This document shows, one piece after another, positions 1 to 5,359 of a stretch of 6,452 nucleotides of DNA. Source of the DNA: an uncultured Clostridia bacterium (GTDB taxonomy: Bacteria > Bacillota > Clostridia > Oscillospirales > Acutalibacteraceae); assembly GCA_947623215.1 (NCBI GenBank), contig CANQGN010000084.1, positions 1 through 6,452 on the forward strand. The letters run 5' to 3'. Under the pieces are notes generated by a model, which did not search any database, was not told where the DNA came from, and saw only the letters and a list, made by a program, of their open reading frames with translations. Both the position numbers and the translations under genes were made by a program. Position 1 is the stretch's first letter. Every line of letters starts with the position of its first letter.

Positions 1-480
1 ACCTTTTTTGAGCACCACCCGGCGCTGCTGGCGGCGGCAGAGGCCATGAAGCAGGCGAGGGGCGGCCTCTCGCAAAGCCGGGCGCTGGCGGTGTTTGCCC
101 CGCTTTCTGCCTTTTGGTGCGGCCTGTGCGAGGGGGCGGTAGACGAGGACGGAATGACCCCGCTGGTGGGCAAGGTGCAGGAGTACCTGCGCTCGCATTT
201 GGCGGAAAAAATCAGCCTGACGGATTTGGCCCGGGCGTTTTACCTTTCGCCGGATTATTTGGGGTCGCTTTTTCGGCGGCAGACCGGCGGCACGGTAAAG
301 CAATATTTGAATCAACAGCGAATGCGCCGGGCCATGCAGTGGCTAAAAGAGACCGACCGCCCGGTGGGAGAAATCGGGGCGGCGCTGGGGTTTGAAACGC
401 CCCAGTACTTCGCCAACCGGTTTCGGCAATATTACGGCTTTTCGCCCAGCCAGGTACGGCATAAGGGCAAAAGAGGCTGA
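1..480 (+). CDS. AraC-family transcriptional regulator, C-terminal part (5' truncated)
   Basis: The reading frame is open from base 1, so the gene starts left of the window; 159 codons are visible and the ATG at 46 is probably internal. The C-terminal ~100 residues form an AraC/XylS double helix-turn-helix domain. The first HTH is around visible residues 71-92 (ISLTDLARAFYLSPDYLGSL) and the second around 120-142 (VGEIGAALGF then YFANRFRQYYGFSP), ending in the family's usual F/YGxSPSQ-R signature. The domain order means a DNA-binding activator or repressor. The 'LSPDYLGSLFRRQTG' wording resembles YesN-like Bacillota regulators. The sensory part is mostly outside the window, and the visible residues before the HTH (roughly 1-55) show no recognisable ligand domain, so the signal and targets are unknown. 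It converges on the SDR gene and is separated from it by a shared terminator, so it is probably not part of that operon. Confidence 0.92.
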   Translation, partial: TFFEHHPALLAAAEAMKQARGGLSQSRALAVFAPLSAFWCGLCEGAVDEDGMTPLVGKVQEYLRSHLAEKISLTDLARAFYLSPDYLGSLFRRQTGGTVKQYLNQQRMRRAMQWLKETDRPVGEIGAALGFETPQYFANRFRQYYGFSPSQVRHKGKRG

Positions 481-491
481 AGGAGCCAAAT

Positions 492-531
492 AAAAAAAGC
501 GCCCCCGCGTCTGGTGAAGCGGGGGCGTTTT
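492..531. terminator. Bidirectional intrinsic terminator between convergent genes
   Basis: A perfect 9-bp GC-rich stem (CGCCCCCGC at 500-508, GCGGGGGCG at 519-527) encloses a 10-base loop. It is flanked by A7 at 492-498 and T4 at 528-531, which can extend the stem. Read on the plus strand it ends in a short U-run after the AraC-type gene. Read on the minus strand it ends in a U7 run, the stronger direction, about 20 bases beyond the SDR stop codon. Its position between two converging genes fits shared termination. Confidence 0.9.
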
Positions 532-551
532 GCCATGTGCCAGAATAAGCT

Positions 552-1355
552 TTACCCGCCGTAGAGCAGCCCCAGCACCCGGTTTACAAGAGAAGCGGGC
601 AGCAGCTTGCACAGAAAGGTTACCAGATGATAAAACGCGCCGCAGGTGTAAAAGGGGCGCACCCGGCGGCGGGTGGCAAGGCGGGCGATGAGGTTCCCCA
701 GCCGTCGGGGGTCCATGCCGGTTTGCTCGTCTTTTTCCATGCGGGCGACCGAGCGGCCAATGCGGCCGCCGTAGCAGTCGTCCCCCACCGGGGATTTTTC
801 CCTTGCGGCGGTAAAGCCGGTGCGAATGTCCCCCGGCAGCAGGCAGCAGACCGAAATGCCGTAGGGGCGCACTTCGTTGGCCAGTGCCAGCGAATAGGCG
901 CTCACCGCCGCTTTAGAGGCGGAGTAAAAGGTCTGAAAGGGAATAGGCGCCGCCGCCGCCACCGAGCTTACCTGAATGAGTCGCCCGCCCCCGGCTTTGC
1001 GCATGAGCGGCAGTACCAGTTTATTGACCCGCACCATGCCGAAAAAGTTCACGTCCATCAGCCGCCGGGCGTCTTCTGTCTCAGTAAATTCCACCCCGCC
1101 GGAAATACCGAACCCGGCGTTGTTTACTACTACGTCCAGCCGCTCTTCCCGCGCCATAATAAGGTCGATCGCCCGCTTTAGCGAGTCGTCGTCGGTTACG
1201 TCGCCGGTGATATGCCAAACGGCTTTGTTTTCATCTTCTGGCTTTTGTTCGTGGCGGCTGATTTCATACACCCGAAAGCCCCGGCGGGCCAGCGCTTCTG
1301 CCGCCGCCCGGCCAATGCCCGAGCTGCCGCCGGTGACAAGCGCTGCCTTAGGCAT
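552..1355 (-). CDS. Short-chain dehydrogenase/reductase; candidate 3-keto-long-chain-base reductase
   Basis: This is a 267-residue classical SDR, a Rossmann-fold NAD(P)-dependent oxidoreductase of ordinary family length. Visible motifs in order are the cofactor glycine motif TGGSSGIG (8-15), NNAG (78-81), the active-site Asn in DVNFFGM (N103), catalytic Ser in VSS (S131), YSASK (Y144, K148) and LLPGDIRTGF (172-181). An Arg just after the second beta strand (R34) hints at NADP(H) preference. The C-terminal ~35 residues are hydrophobic (FYHLVTFLCKLLPASLVNRV), suggesting membrane association, as expected for a lipid substrate. The ATG overlaps the upstream synthase stop (ATGCCTAA, 8 bases), with only a weak GGGGA-type ribosome site, which points to translational coupling. 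By context it probably reduces the ketone made by that synthase, as 3-ketodihydrosphingosine reductases do. SDR substrates cannot be read from sequence, so the family is near certain and the substrate is inference. Confidence 0.93.
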   Translation of the reverse strand: MPKAALVTGGSSGIGRAAAEALARRGFRVYEISRHEQKPEDENKAVWHITGDVTDDDSLKRAIDLIMAREERLDVVVNNAGFGISGGVEFTETEDARRLMDVNFFGMVRVNKLVLPLMRKAGGGRLIQVSSVAAAAPIPFQTFYSASKAAVSAYSLALANEVRPYGISVCCLLPGDIRTGFTAAREKSPVGDDCYGGRIGRSVARMEKDEQTGMDPRRLGNLIARLATRRRVRPFYTCGAFYHLVTFLCKLLPASLVNRVLGLLYGG

Positions 1356-2526
1356 GGTCCGTCCCCATCACTTTGGCAATTTGGTCGGCCGCTTCGTCTA
1401 TCAGCTCCTCCGTTAAAGAGGCCATGTAGCTGGTGCGCAGCAGGCATTCGCCCTGCGGCACGGCGGGGGGCAGCACCGGGTTTACGTATACCCCGGCCTC
1501 GTAAATTTCTTTGGCCTTGCGCAGGGTGTTTTCCATATCGTAAGTAAAAATGGGCACAATGGGGGTGGCGGATTCTCGAATGGTCAGCCCCCGTTTTTTA
1601 AGCCCCTCGCGTGCGTAGGCCGAAAGGGCGGCAAGGCGGGTTACCAGCTCCGGGTGGCGTTCCAGCACCCGCAGCGCCGCCAGCGCCGCCGCGCACTGGG
1701 CGGGGGGAATAGAGGCGGAAAAAATAAAGGGACGGGAGTTGTGCTTTACGTAGTCTACTACTTTGGCAGAGGCCGCCATGTAGCCCCCCAGGCTTGCCAG
1801 CGATTTAGAAAAGGTGCCCATGTACACGTCTACTTCGTCTTCCAGCCCAAAGTGGCTGGCGGTGCCCCGGCCGCCCTCGCCCAGCACGCCAAGGCCGTGG
1901 GCGTCGTCTACCATTACCCGGGCGCCGTACTGCCGGGCCAGCGCCACAATTTGGGGCAGGGGGGCAATGTCGCCGCCCATGCTGAATACGCCGTCGGTAA
2001 TAATCAGGCAGCCGGCTTTCTCCGGCACCTTTTGCAGCAGCCGCTCCAAATCGGCCATGTCGTTGTGCTTGTAGCGCAGCATGGTGCCGTAGCTCAAGCG
2101 GCAGCCGTCGTAAATGCTGGCGTGGTTTTCTTTATCGCAAATCATGTAGTCGCCCCGCCCCACCAGTGCGCTGATGATGCCGAGGTTCGACTGAAAACCG
2201 GTGGAAAAGGTCATAACCGCCTCTTTGCGCAAAAAGCGGGCCAATTCCTCTTCCAGCTCCAAATGCAGCGACAGGGTGCCGTTTAGGTAACGGGAGCCCG
2301 AGCAGCCGGAGCCGTACTGCTCGAAGGCCCGCCGCCCGGCCTCAATGACCTCCGGGTGAATGGTCAGCCCCAAATAGTTGTTGGAGCCCAGCATAATGCG
2401 GCGCTTGCCCTCCATGACCACCTGCGCGTCTTGCCGCGATTCCAGTGCATGGAAATAGGGGTAAATACCCGCCTTCCGCGCCTCGTCTGCCAGCGACGGC
2501 GCATAGCACTTTTCAAATAAATCCAT
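1348..2526 (-). CDS. Serine palmitoyltransferase-like alpha-oxoamine synthase (PLP-dependent)
   Basis: This 392-residue fold-type I PLP enzyme belongs to the family of serine palmitoyltransferase (SPT), KBL (glycine C-acetyltransferase) and AONS (8-amino-7-oxononanoate synthase). These condense an amino acid with an acyl thioester, releasing CO2. Visible features are GSNNYLGLT (47-55), the SPT-style SGCSGSRYLNGTL (73-85), FSTGFQSNLG (107-116), NHASI with the ring-stacking His (H135), VDDAHGLGV with the pyridine-binding Asp (D207) and H210, the Schiff-base lysine in GTFSKSLASLGG (K241), and NPVLPPAVP (349-357) followed by LLR (R364). The last block matches the mobile PPATP loop and substrate-binding arginine of SPTs rather than the KBL or AONS versions. 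The start is the ATG at 2526, behind AAGGAGAGG (2541-2533). The frame stays open to 2772, but that extension overlaps the permease gene and resembles no family member. It is coupled to the SDR downstream. Cysteate- or glycine-using relatives remain possible; the class is firm, SPT activity is likely but unproven. Confidence 0.92.
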   Translation of the reverse strand: MDLFEKCYAPSLADEARKAGIYPYFHALESRQDAQVVMEGKRRIMLGSNNYLGLTIHPEVIEAGRRAFEQYGSGCSGSRYLNGTLSLHLELEEELARFLRKEAVMTFSTGFQSNLGIISALVGRGDYMICDKENHASIYDGCRLSYGTMLRYKHNDMADLERLLQKVPEKAGCLIITDGVFSMGGDIAPLPQIVALARQYGARVMVDDAHGLGVLGEGGRGTASHFGLEDEVDVYMGTFSKSLASLGGYMAASAKVVDYVKHNSRPFIFSASIPPAQCAAALAALRVLERHPELVTRLAALSAYAREGLKKRGLTIRESATPIVPIFTYDMENTLRKAKEIYEAGVYVNPVLPPAVPQGECLLRTSYMASLTEELIDEAADQIAKVMGTDHA

Positions 2527-2532
2527 ACCGTA

Positions 2533-2541
2533 CCTCTCCTT
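2533..2541 (-). promoter_or_regulatory. Ribosome binding site fixing the synthase start
   Basis: AAGGAGAGG on the minus strand lies 6 bases from its last base (9 from the AAGGAG core) to the ATG at 2526. It is the only good Shine-Dalgarno sequence near the start of the synthase, and it rules against the longer open frame beginning at 2772. Confidence 0.85.
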
Positions 2542-2554
2542 TTTGCCGGAGCTG

Positions 2555-2603
2555 AAAAAAGCGTCACCTCGGGGCCGCCAGCTGTGCAGCGCCGCACTTT
2601 TTT
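2555..2603 (-). terminator. Possible weak terminator or attenuator between permease and synthase
   Basis: In the 88-base gap after the permease stop, an A6 tract (2603-2598 read on the minus strand) can pair with a T6 tract (2560-2555). The stem is extended by G-C, T-G and G-C pairs to about 9 bp, with a roughly 31-base GC-rich loop. The stem closes mostly with A-T pairs and the loop is long, so termination would be weak or partial. No clear promoter is visible in the gap, so read-through from the permease is the likely source of synthase transcript. Confidence 0.25.
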
Positions 2604-2614
2604 CGCCTGCCCGG

Positions 2615-3628
2615 TCAAGATAACATCCCCCACCCCCGTAACAGAGCGGTGAAAAGAAAGAGGGTGAGCATAGAGCCCGCCGCCGTCCATACCAAATACT
2701 GGCGGGCCAGCTCGTCGTCTCCCCCAATGGAAGAAACCATAATGGCGCTCGAAACCGCAACCGGCGCGCCAAACAGCGCCAGCAGCGCCCCGTATTCCGC
2801 CGGGCCGCAGGTTATCAGTCCCCACCGGCTGCAGGCCACGGCGGCGGCAATGCCCGCCACGGGCGCGACAATCAGCCGACAGACGGAACCCAGCAGAATG
2901 TTCTTCCATTTTCCCCGCACCTTGGCAAAGTCCAGCATACCGCCCATGATAATTAACGCAAGGGGACTGGAACTTTGATGCAGCCAGGTGATGGCTTTAT
3001 AAACAAAGGGCAGTTGATTTTGAATGGTAAAAACCGGCGCACCGGCGGCGTTTACCGGCAGCAGCCCCCGCACCGCCACGCAGGCAAGCCCCGCCGCCGT
3101 GGCCAATATAAGCGGATTGGTGACAATATCTTTCACCATGGCCGCCGGGCCAGTTTCGCCTTTTTTGCCGGCGTAAAGGGTGAGCACCACCACCGCCAAC
3201 AGGTTAAATAAGGGAATGGTAAAGGCAGAGAGCACCGCCGCCATGGCCGCGCCCGAAGCCCCGCCGAGCGACTCTGCCAGCGGCAGGCCGATAATGGCAA
3301 AGTTAGAGCGAAACACGCACTGTATAAAGGGCCCCCTGGCCGCCCGCTCTACCTGAAAAGCCCCGGCCAGCACAAAGCCCAGGCCCATGAGCACTACAAT
3401 GACCGCGAGTGAGAAGAGCACCAGCCGCCACTGAATAGAGGCCAGCCCCTGCACCTCATACACGTTGTGAAACAGAGTCATGGGCAGCAGCACCCGAAAC
3501 ACCAGCGCGTTGCCGTTTTTTAAAAAACCGGGGGACAAAAACCCCACCCGGGCCAGGGCGTAGCCCAAAAGCAGCAGCAGCAAAATGGGCGCTACCGCCT
3601 CTACCGAAAACAGAAAAATTGAGCTCAA
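2615..3628 (-). CDS. AEC-family (auxin efflux carrier-like) permease
   Basis: This 337-residue polytopic membrane protein has roughly ten hydrophobic segments in the usual 5+5 AEC arrangement and near the usual length (300-340). Family-like stretches are the first membrane helix (about 8-30), FRVLLPMTLFHNV (44-56), FRSNFAIIGLPLAESLGG (106-123), TNPLILA (170-176), SPLALIIMGGMLDF (221-234), RLIVAPV (251-257), and ALFGAPVAVSSAIMVSSIGG followed by DDELA (284-308). AEC proteins carry small organic anions such as malate, or auxin in plants; the substrate here cannot be told. The start is taken as TTG at 3628 because AGGAGGA (3642-3636) sits 7 bases before it; the frame also offers another TTG at 3655, but without a ribosome site. 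It is the first gene after a candidate minus-strand promoter and lies 88 bases upstream of the synthase, so it may be co-transcribed with the synthase and SDR. Confidence 0.9.
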   Translation of the reverse strand: MSSIFLFSVEAVAPILLLLLLGYALARVGFLSPGFLKNGNALVFRVLLPMTLFHNVYEVQGLASIQWRLVLFSLAVIVVLMGLGFVLAGAFQVERAARGPFIQCVFRSNFAIIGLPLAESLGGASGAAMAAVLSAFTIPLFNLLAVVVLTLYAGKKGETGPAAMVKDIVTNPLILATAAGLACVAVRGLLPVNAAGAPVFTIQNQLPFVYKAITWLHQSSSPLALIIMGGMLDFAKVRGKWKNILLGSVCRLIVAPVAGIAAAVACSRWGLITCGPAEYGALLALFGAPVAVSSAIMVSSIGGDDELARQYLVWTAAGSMLTLFLFTALLRGWGMLS

Positions 3629-3635
3629 TGGGGCG

Positions 3636-3642
3636 TCCTCCT
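3636..3642 (-). promoter_or_regulatory. Ribosome binding site fixing the permease TTG start
   Basis: AGGAGGA on the minus strand is followed by a 7-base spacer and then TTG at 3628-3626. No ATG lies at an acceptable distance, so a TTG start is the best reading. Confidence 0.8.
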
Positions 3643-3670
3643 GCCGTAAGTGCAAACTCTTCTTAAAAAC

Positions 3671-3699
3671 AGGTTACCACAAACCGGCCGAAATGTCCA
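3671..3699 (-). promoter_or_regulatory. Candidate sigma-A promoter for the permease-synthase-SDR operon
   Basis: On the minus strand, TGGACA (3699-3694, 5 of 6 to the -35 consensus) is followed by a 17-base spacer and TAACCT (3676-3671, 3 of 6 to TATAAT). The -10 box is preceded by TGG, an extended -10 TGn element that can compensate for the weak hexamer. Transcription would start about 35 bases before the permease start. It lies back to back with the plus-strand promoter, with 14 bases between the two -35 boxes. Confidence 0.55.
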
Positions 3700-3713
3700 G
3701 CATTCTTTCACAC

Positions 3714-3742
3714 TTGACAAACGCGGGGGCGGCCGTTATACT
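3714..3742 (+). promoter_or_regulatory. Strong sigma-A promoter for the AbrB-type regulator operon
   Basis: TTGACA (3714-3719, perfect -35), a 17-base spacer, then TATACT (3737-3742, 5 of 6 to TATAAT). The expected start is near 3749, giving a leader of about 38 bases before the GTG at 3787. This is close to the ideal housekeeping promoter and is the strongest regulatory call in the window. Confidence 0.88.
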
Positions 3743-3743
3743 T

Positions 3744-3761
3744 GTAGGAAAAGTAGGAAAT
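3744..3761 (+). promoter_or_regulatory. Tandem 9-base direct repeat at the transcription start; candidate operator
   Basis: GTAGGAAAA (3744-3752) is followed immediately by GTAGGAAAT (3753-3761), identical at 8 of 9 bases. It begins two bases after the -10 box and spans the predicted start site, a good place for a repressor. The obvious candidate ligand is the AbrB-type protein encoded just downstream, through autoregulation. The repeat is seen; its function is inferred. Confidence 0.35.
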
Positions 3762-3786
3762 TGTTGCAAAAGAAGGAGGGCTGGCC

Positions 3787-4041
3787 GTGCCGAAAGGAAA
3801 ACACGTGCTGGGCTATTCCGGCGGCCGCCGGATTTTTGGAACGGTGCGCGTAGGGGAGAAGGGCCAGGTGGTGATTCCCAAAGAGGCCCGCACCTTTTTT
3901 GGCATTCAGCCGGGCGACGACCTGCTGGTGCTGGGAGACGAAGCGAGCGGGCTGCTGGTAACCCGGCCGGAGGTACTGCGCGAGGCGGCCGGTCGCGTAT
4001 TTGACGAAATAGACAAACAACATAAAGAAACGGAACAATAA
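3787..4041 (+). CDS. AbrB/MazE/SpoVT-family DNA-binding regulator
   Basis: This small protein of 84 residues carries one SpoVT/AbrB swapped-hairpin domain at about 18-62, with the signature VRVGEKGQVVIPKEARTFFG (20-39) and then IQPGDDLLVLGD (40-51). A polar, probably helical tail (62-84) could serve oligomerisation. The first 15 residues are basic and glycine-rich (MPKGKHVLGYSGGRR). The start is GTG at 3787, with AAGGAGG (3773-3779) 7 bases before it. Family members bind DNA as dimers or tetramers. Some are antitoxins of MazE type, but no toxin gene follows, so a transcription factor is likelier. It lies directly behind a consensus promoter with a repeat over its start site and leads a three-gene operon, which suggests autoregulation and possibly control of the divergent permease operon. 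Confidence 0.93.
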   Translation: MPKGKHVLGYSGGRRIFGTVRVGEKGQVVIPKEARTFFGIQPGDDLLVLGDEASGLLVTRPEVLREAAGRVFDEIDKQHKETEQ

Positions 4042-4060
4042 GCAGGGGAAGCGACAAATT

Positions 4061-5344
4061 ATGGAAGTTTCACGGTATCAACAAATGGGCGTAAGCCCGG
4101 CAGTAGAGCGCTTTTGCGCCCGTATTTTAGAGGGGCTACAGCCCCGCTTTGCGGCCATAGACGACATGGCGGAGCAAAACCAGCTAAAGGTGCTGCAAGC
4201 CATGCAAAAAAACCGGGTAAGCGCCGCCTGCTTTGCCGGTACCACCGGCTACGGGCACGACGATATTGGCCGCGACACGCTGGAGAAAGTATACGCCGAC
4301 TGTTTTCATACGGCGGCGGCGCTGGTGCGCCCCCACATTACCTGCGGCACCCACGCGCTTTCGGTAGCGCTTTCGGCCAATTTGCTGCCGGGGGACGAGC
4401 TGCTTTCTCCCGTCGGCAAGCCTTACGACACGCTGGAAGAGGTTATTGGCATTCGAGAGTCGGCCTGCTCGCTCAAAGAATACGGCGTAACCTACCGGCA
4501 GGTAGAGCTGCTGCCAAACGGCGGGTTTGACTACGAGGCCATTCGCGCCGCCGTAACCCCCAAAACCCGGCTGGCTACCATTCAGCGCTCCAAAGGCTAC
4601 CAAATGCGCCCCTCTTTTTCGGTGGCGCAAATTGGGGAGCTCATCGCCTTTTTAAAGGGACTTAAGCCGGATTTATTGGTGATGGTAGACAACTGCTACG
4701 GCGAGTTTGTAGAGGCCGCCGAACCTTCTGACGTGGGGGCAGACATGGTAGTGGGTTCGCTCATTAAAAACCCCGGCGGGGGGCTGGCCCCCATTGGCGG
4801 GTACATTTGCGGCACCAAAAGCTGTATCGACCGCTGCGCCTACCGCTTAAGCGCCCCCGGCATTGGGCAGGACGTTGGCGCCTCGCTCAGCGTTATGACC
4901 TCGCTTTATCAGGGCTTTTTTATGGCGCCGGTGGTAGTGGCCGCCGCCTTAAAAGGGGCGGTGTTTGCCGCCGCCGCTTACGAGGCGCTGGGCTTTGCCG
5001 TGCTGCCGGGCGGAGAGGAAAGCCGCCACGACATTATACAGTCCATTGAGCTGGGGTCGAAAGAGGCGATGATTGCCTTTTGCAAGGGCATTCAGGCCGC
5101 CGCCCCGGTAGACAGCTACGTTACCCCCGTGCCATACCCAATCCCCGGGTATAACGACGAGGTGGTTATGGCGGCCGGGGCCTTTGTGCAGGGGTCGTCC
5201 ATCGAGCTTTCGGCCGACGGCCCCCTGCGCCCCCCTTACGCCGTGTATTTTCAGGGCGGCCTTACCTGGCCGCACGCCAAATTTGGCGTTACCCTTACGG
5301 TTCAGCAAATGGTAAGCGCGGGGCTGGCCCGCCTGCCGGAATAA
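4061..5344 (+). CDS. ynbB: COG4100 PLP-dependent lyase-like protein (YnbB / 'aluminium resistance' / methionine gamma-lyase family)
   Basis: This 427-residue fold-type I PLP protein is the length of B. subtilis YnbB (about 420). Distinctive family stretches are FAGTTGYGHDDIGRDTLE (58-75), RPHITCGTHAL (90-100), SPVGKPYDTLEEVIG (116-130), QRSKGYQMRPS (175-185), VMVDNCYGEFVE with the probable cofactor-binding Asp (D210), and GSLIKNPGGGLAPIGGYI with the probable Schiff-base lysine K236. The SAPGIGQDVG stretch near 264-273 is also typical. The family is annotated as cystathionine beta-lyase-like or methionine gamma-lyase-like and as linked to aluminium resistance, but its physiological reaction is not settled, so carbon-sulfur lyase activity is a family guess. 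The start ATG has a modest CAGGGGAA ribosome site (4043-4050), 19 bases after the regulator stop. The next gene starts 15 bases downstream, so all three are probably one transcript. In B. subtilis the homologue lies by glnR; that context is absent here. Confidence 0.93.
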   Translation: MEVSRYQQMGVSPAVERFCARILEGLQPRFAAIDDMAEQNQLKVLQAMQKNRVSAACFAGTTGYGHDDIGRDTLEKVYADCFHTAAALVRPHITCGTHALSVALSANLLPGDELLSPVGKPYDTLEEVIGIRESACSLKEYGVTYRQVELLPNGGFDYEAIRAAVTPKTRLATIQRSKGYQMRPSFSVAQIGELIAFLKGLKPDLLVMVDNCYGEFVEAAEPSDVGADMVVGSLIKNPGGGLAPIGGYICGTKSCIDRCAYRLSAPGIGQDVGASLSVMTSLYQGFFMAPVVVAAALKGAVFAAAAYEALGFAVLPGGEESRHDIIQSIELGSKEAMIAFCKGIQAAAPVDSYVTPVPYPIPGYNDEVVMAAGAFVQGSSIELSADGPLRPPYAVYFQGGLTWPHAKFGVTLTVQQMVSAGLARLPE

Positions 5345-5359
5345 GGAGAAAACCCGTTT

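Noticed and set aside
627..1181. A 184-codon plus-strand open frame antisense to the SDR
   Set aside because: No recognisable domain and no ribosome site; the minus strand carries the complete SDR motif set.
1654..2286. A 210-codon plus-strand open frame antisense to the synthase
   Set aside because: Its composition (Ala, Gly, His, Val, Gln rich) is the usual shadow of a GC-rich gene; the opposite strand encodes a clear enzyme.
2527..2772. An 82-codon N-terminal extension of the synthase frame
   Set aside because: It overlaps the end of the permease gene, has no family-like sequence, and the ATG at 2526 has a clear AAGGAGAGG site; the shorter form begins like other SPT/KBL proteins.
3629..3655. 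An earlier TTG start for the permease at 3655
   Set aside because: It lacks a ribosome binding site and would place the good AGGAGGA site inside the gene; the TTG at 3628 is better placed.
3787..5344. Toxin-antitoxin module with the AbrB-fold protein as a MazE-type antitoxin
   Set aside because: The next gene encodes a 427-residue PLP enzyme, not a small toxin, and no toxin-like frame is nearby.
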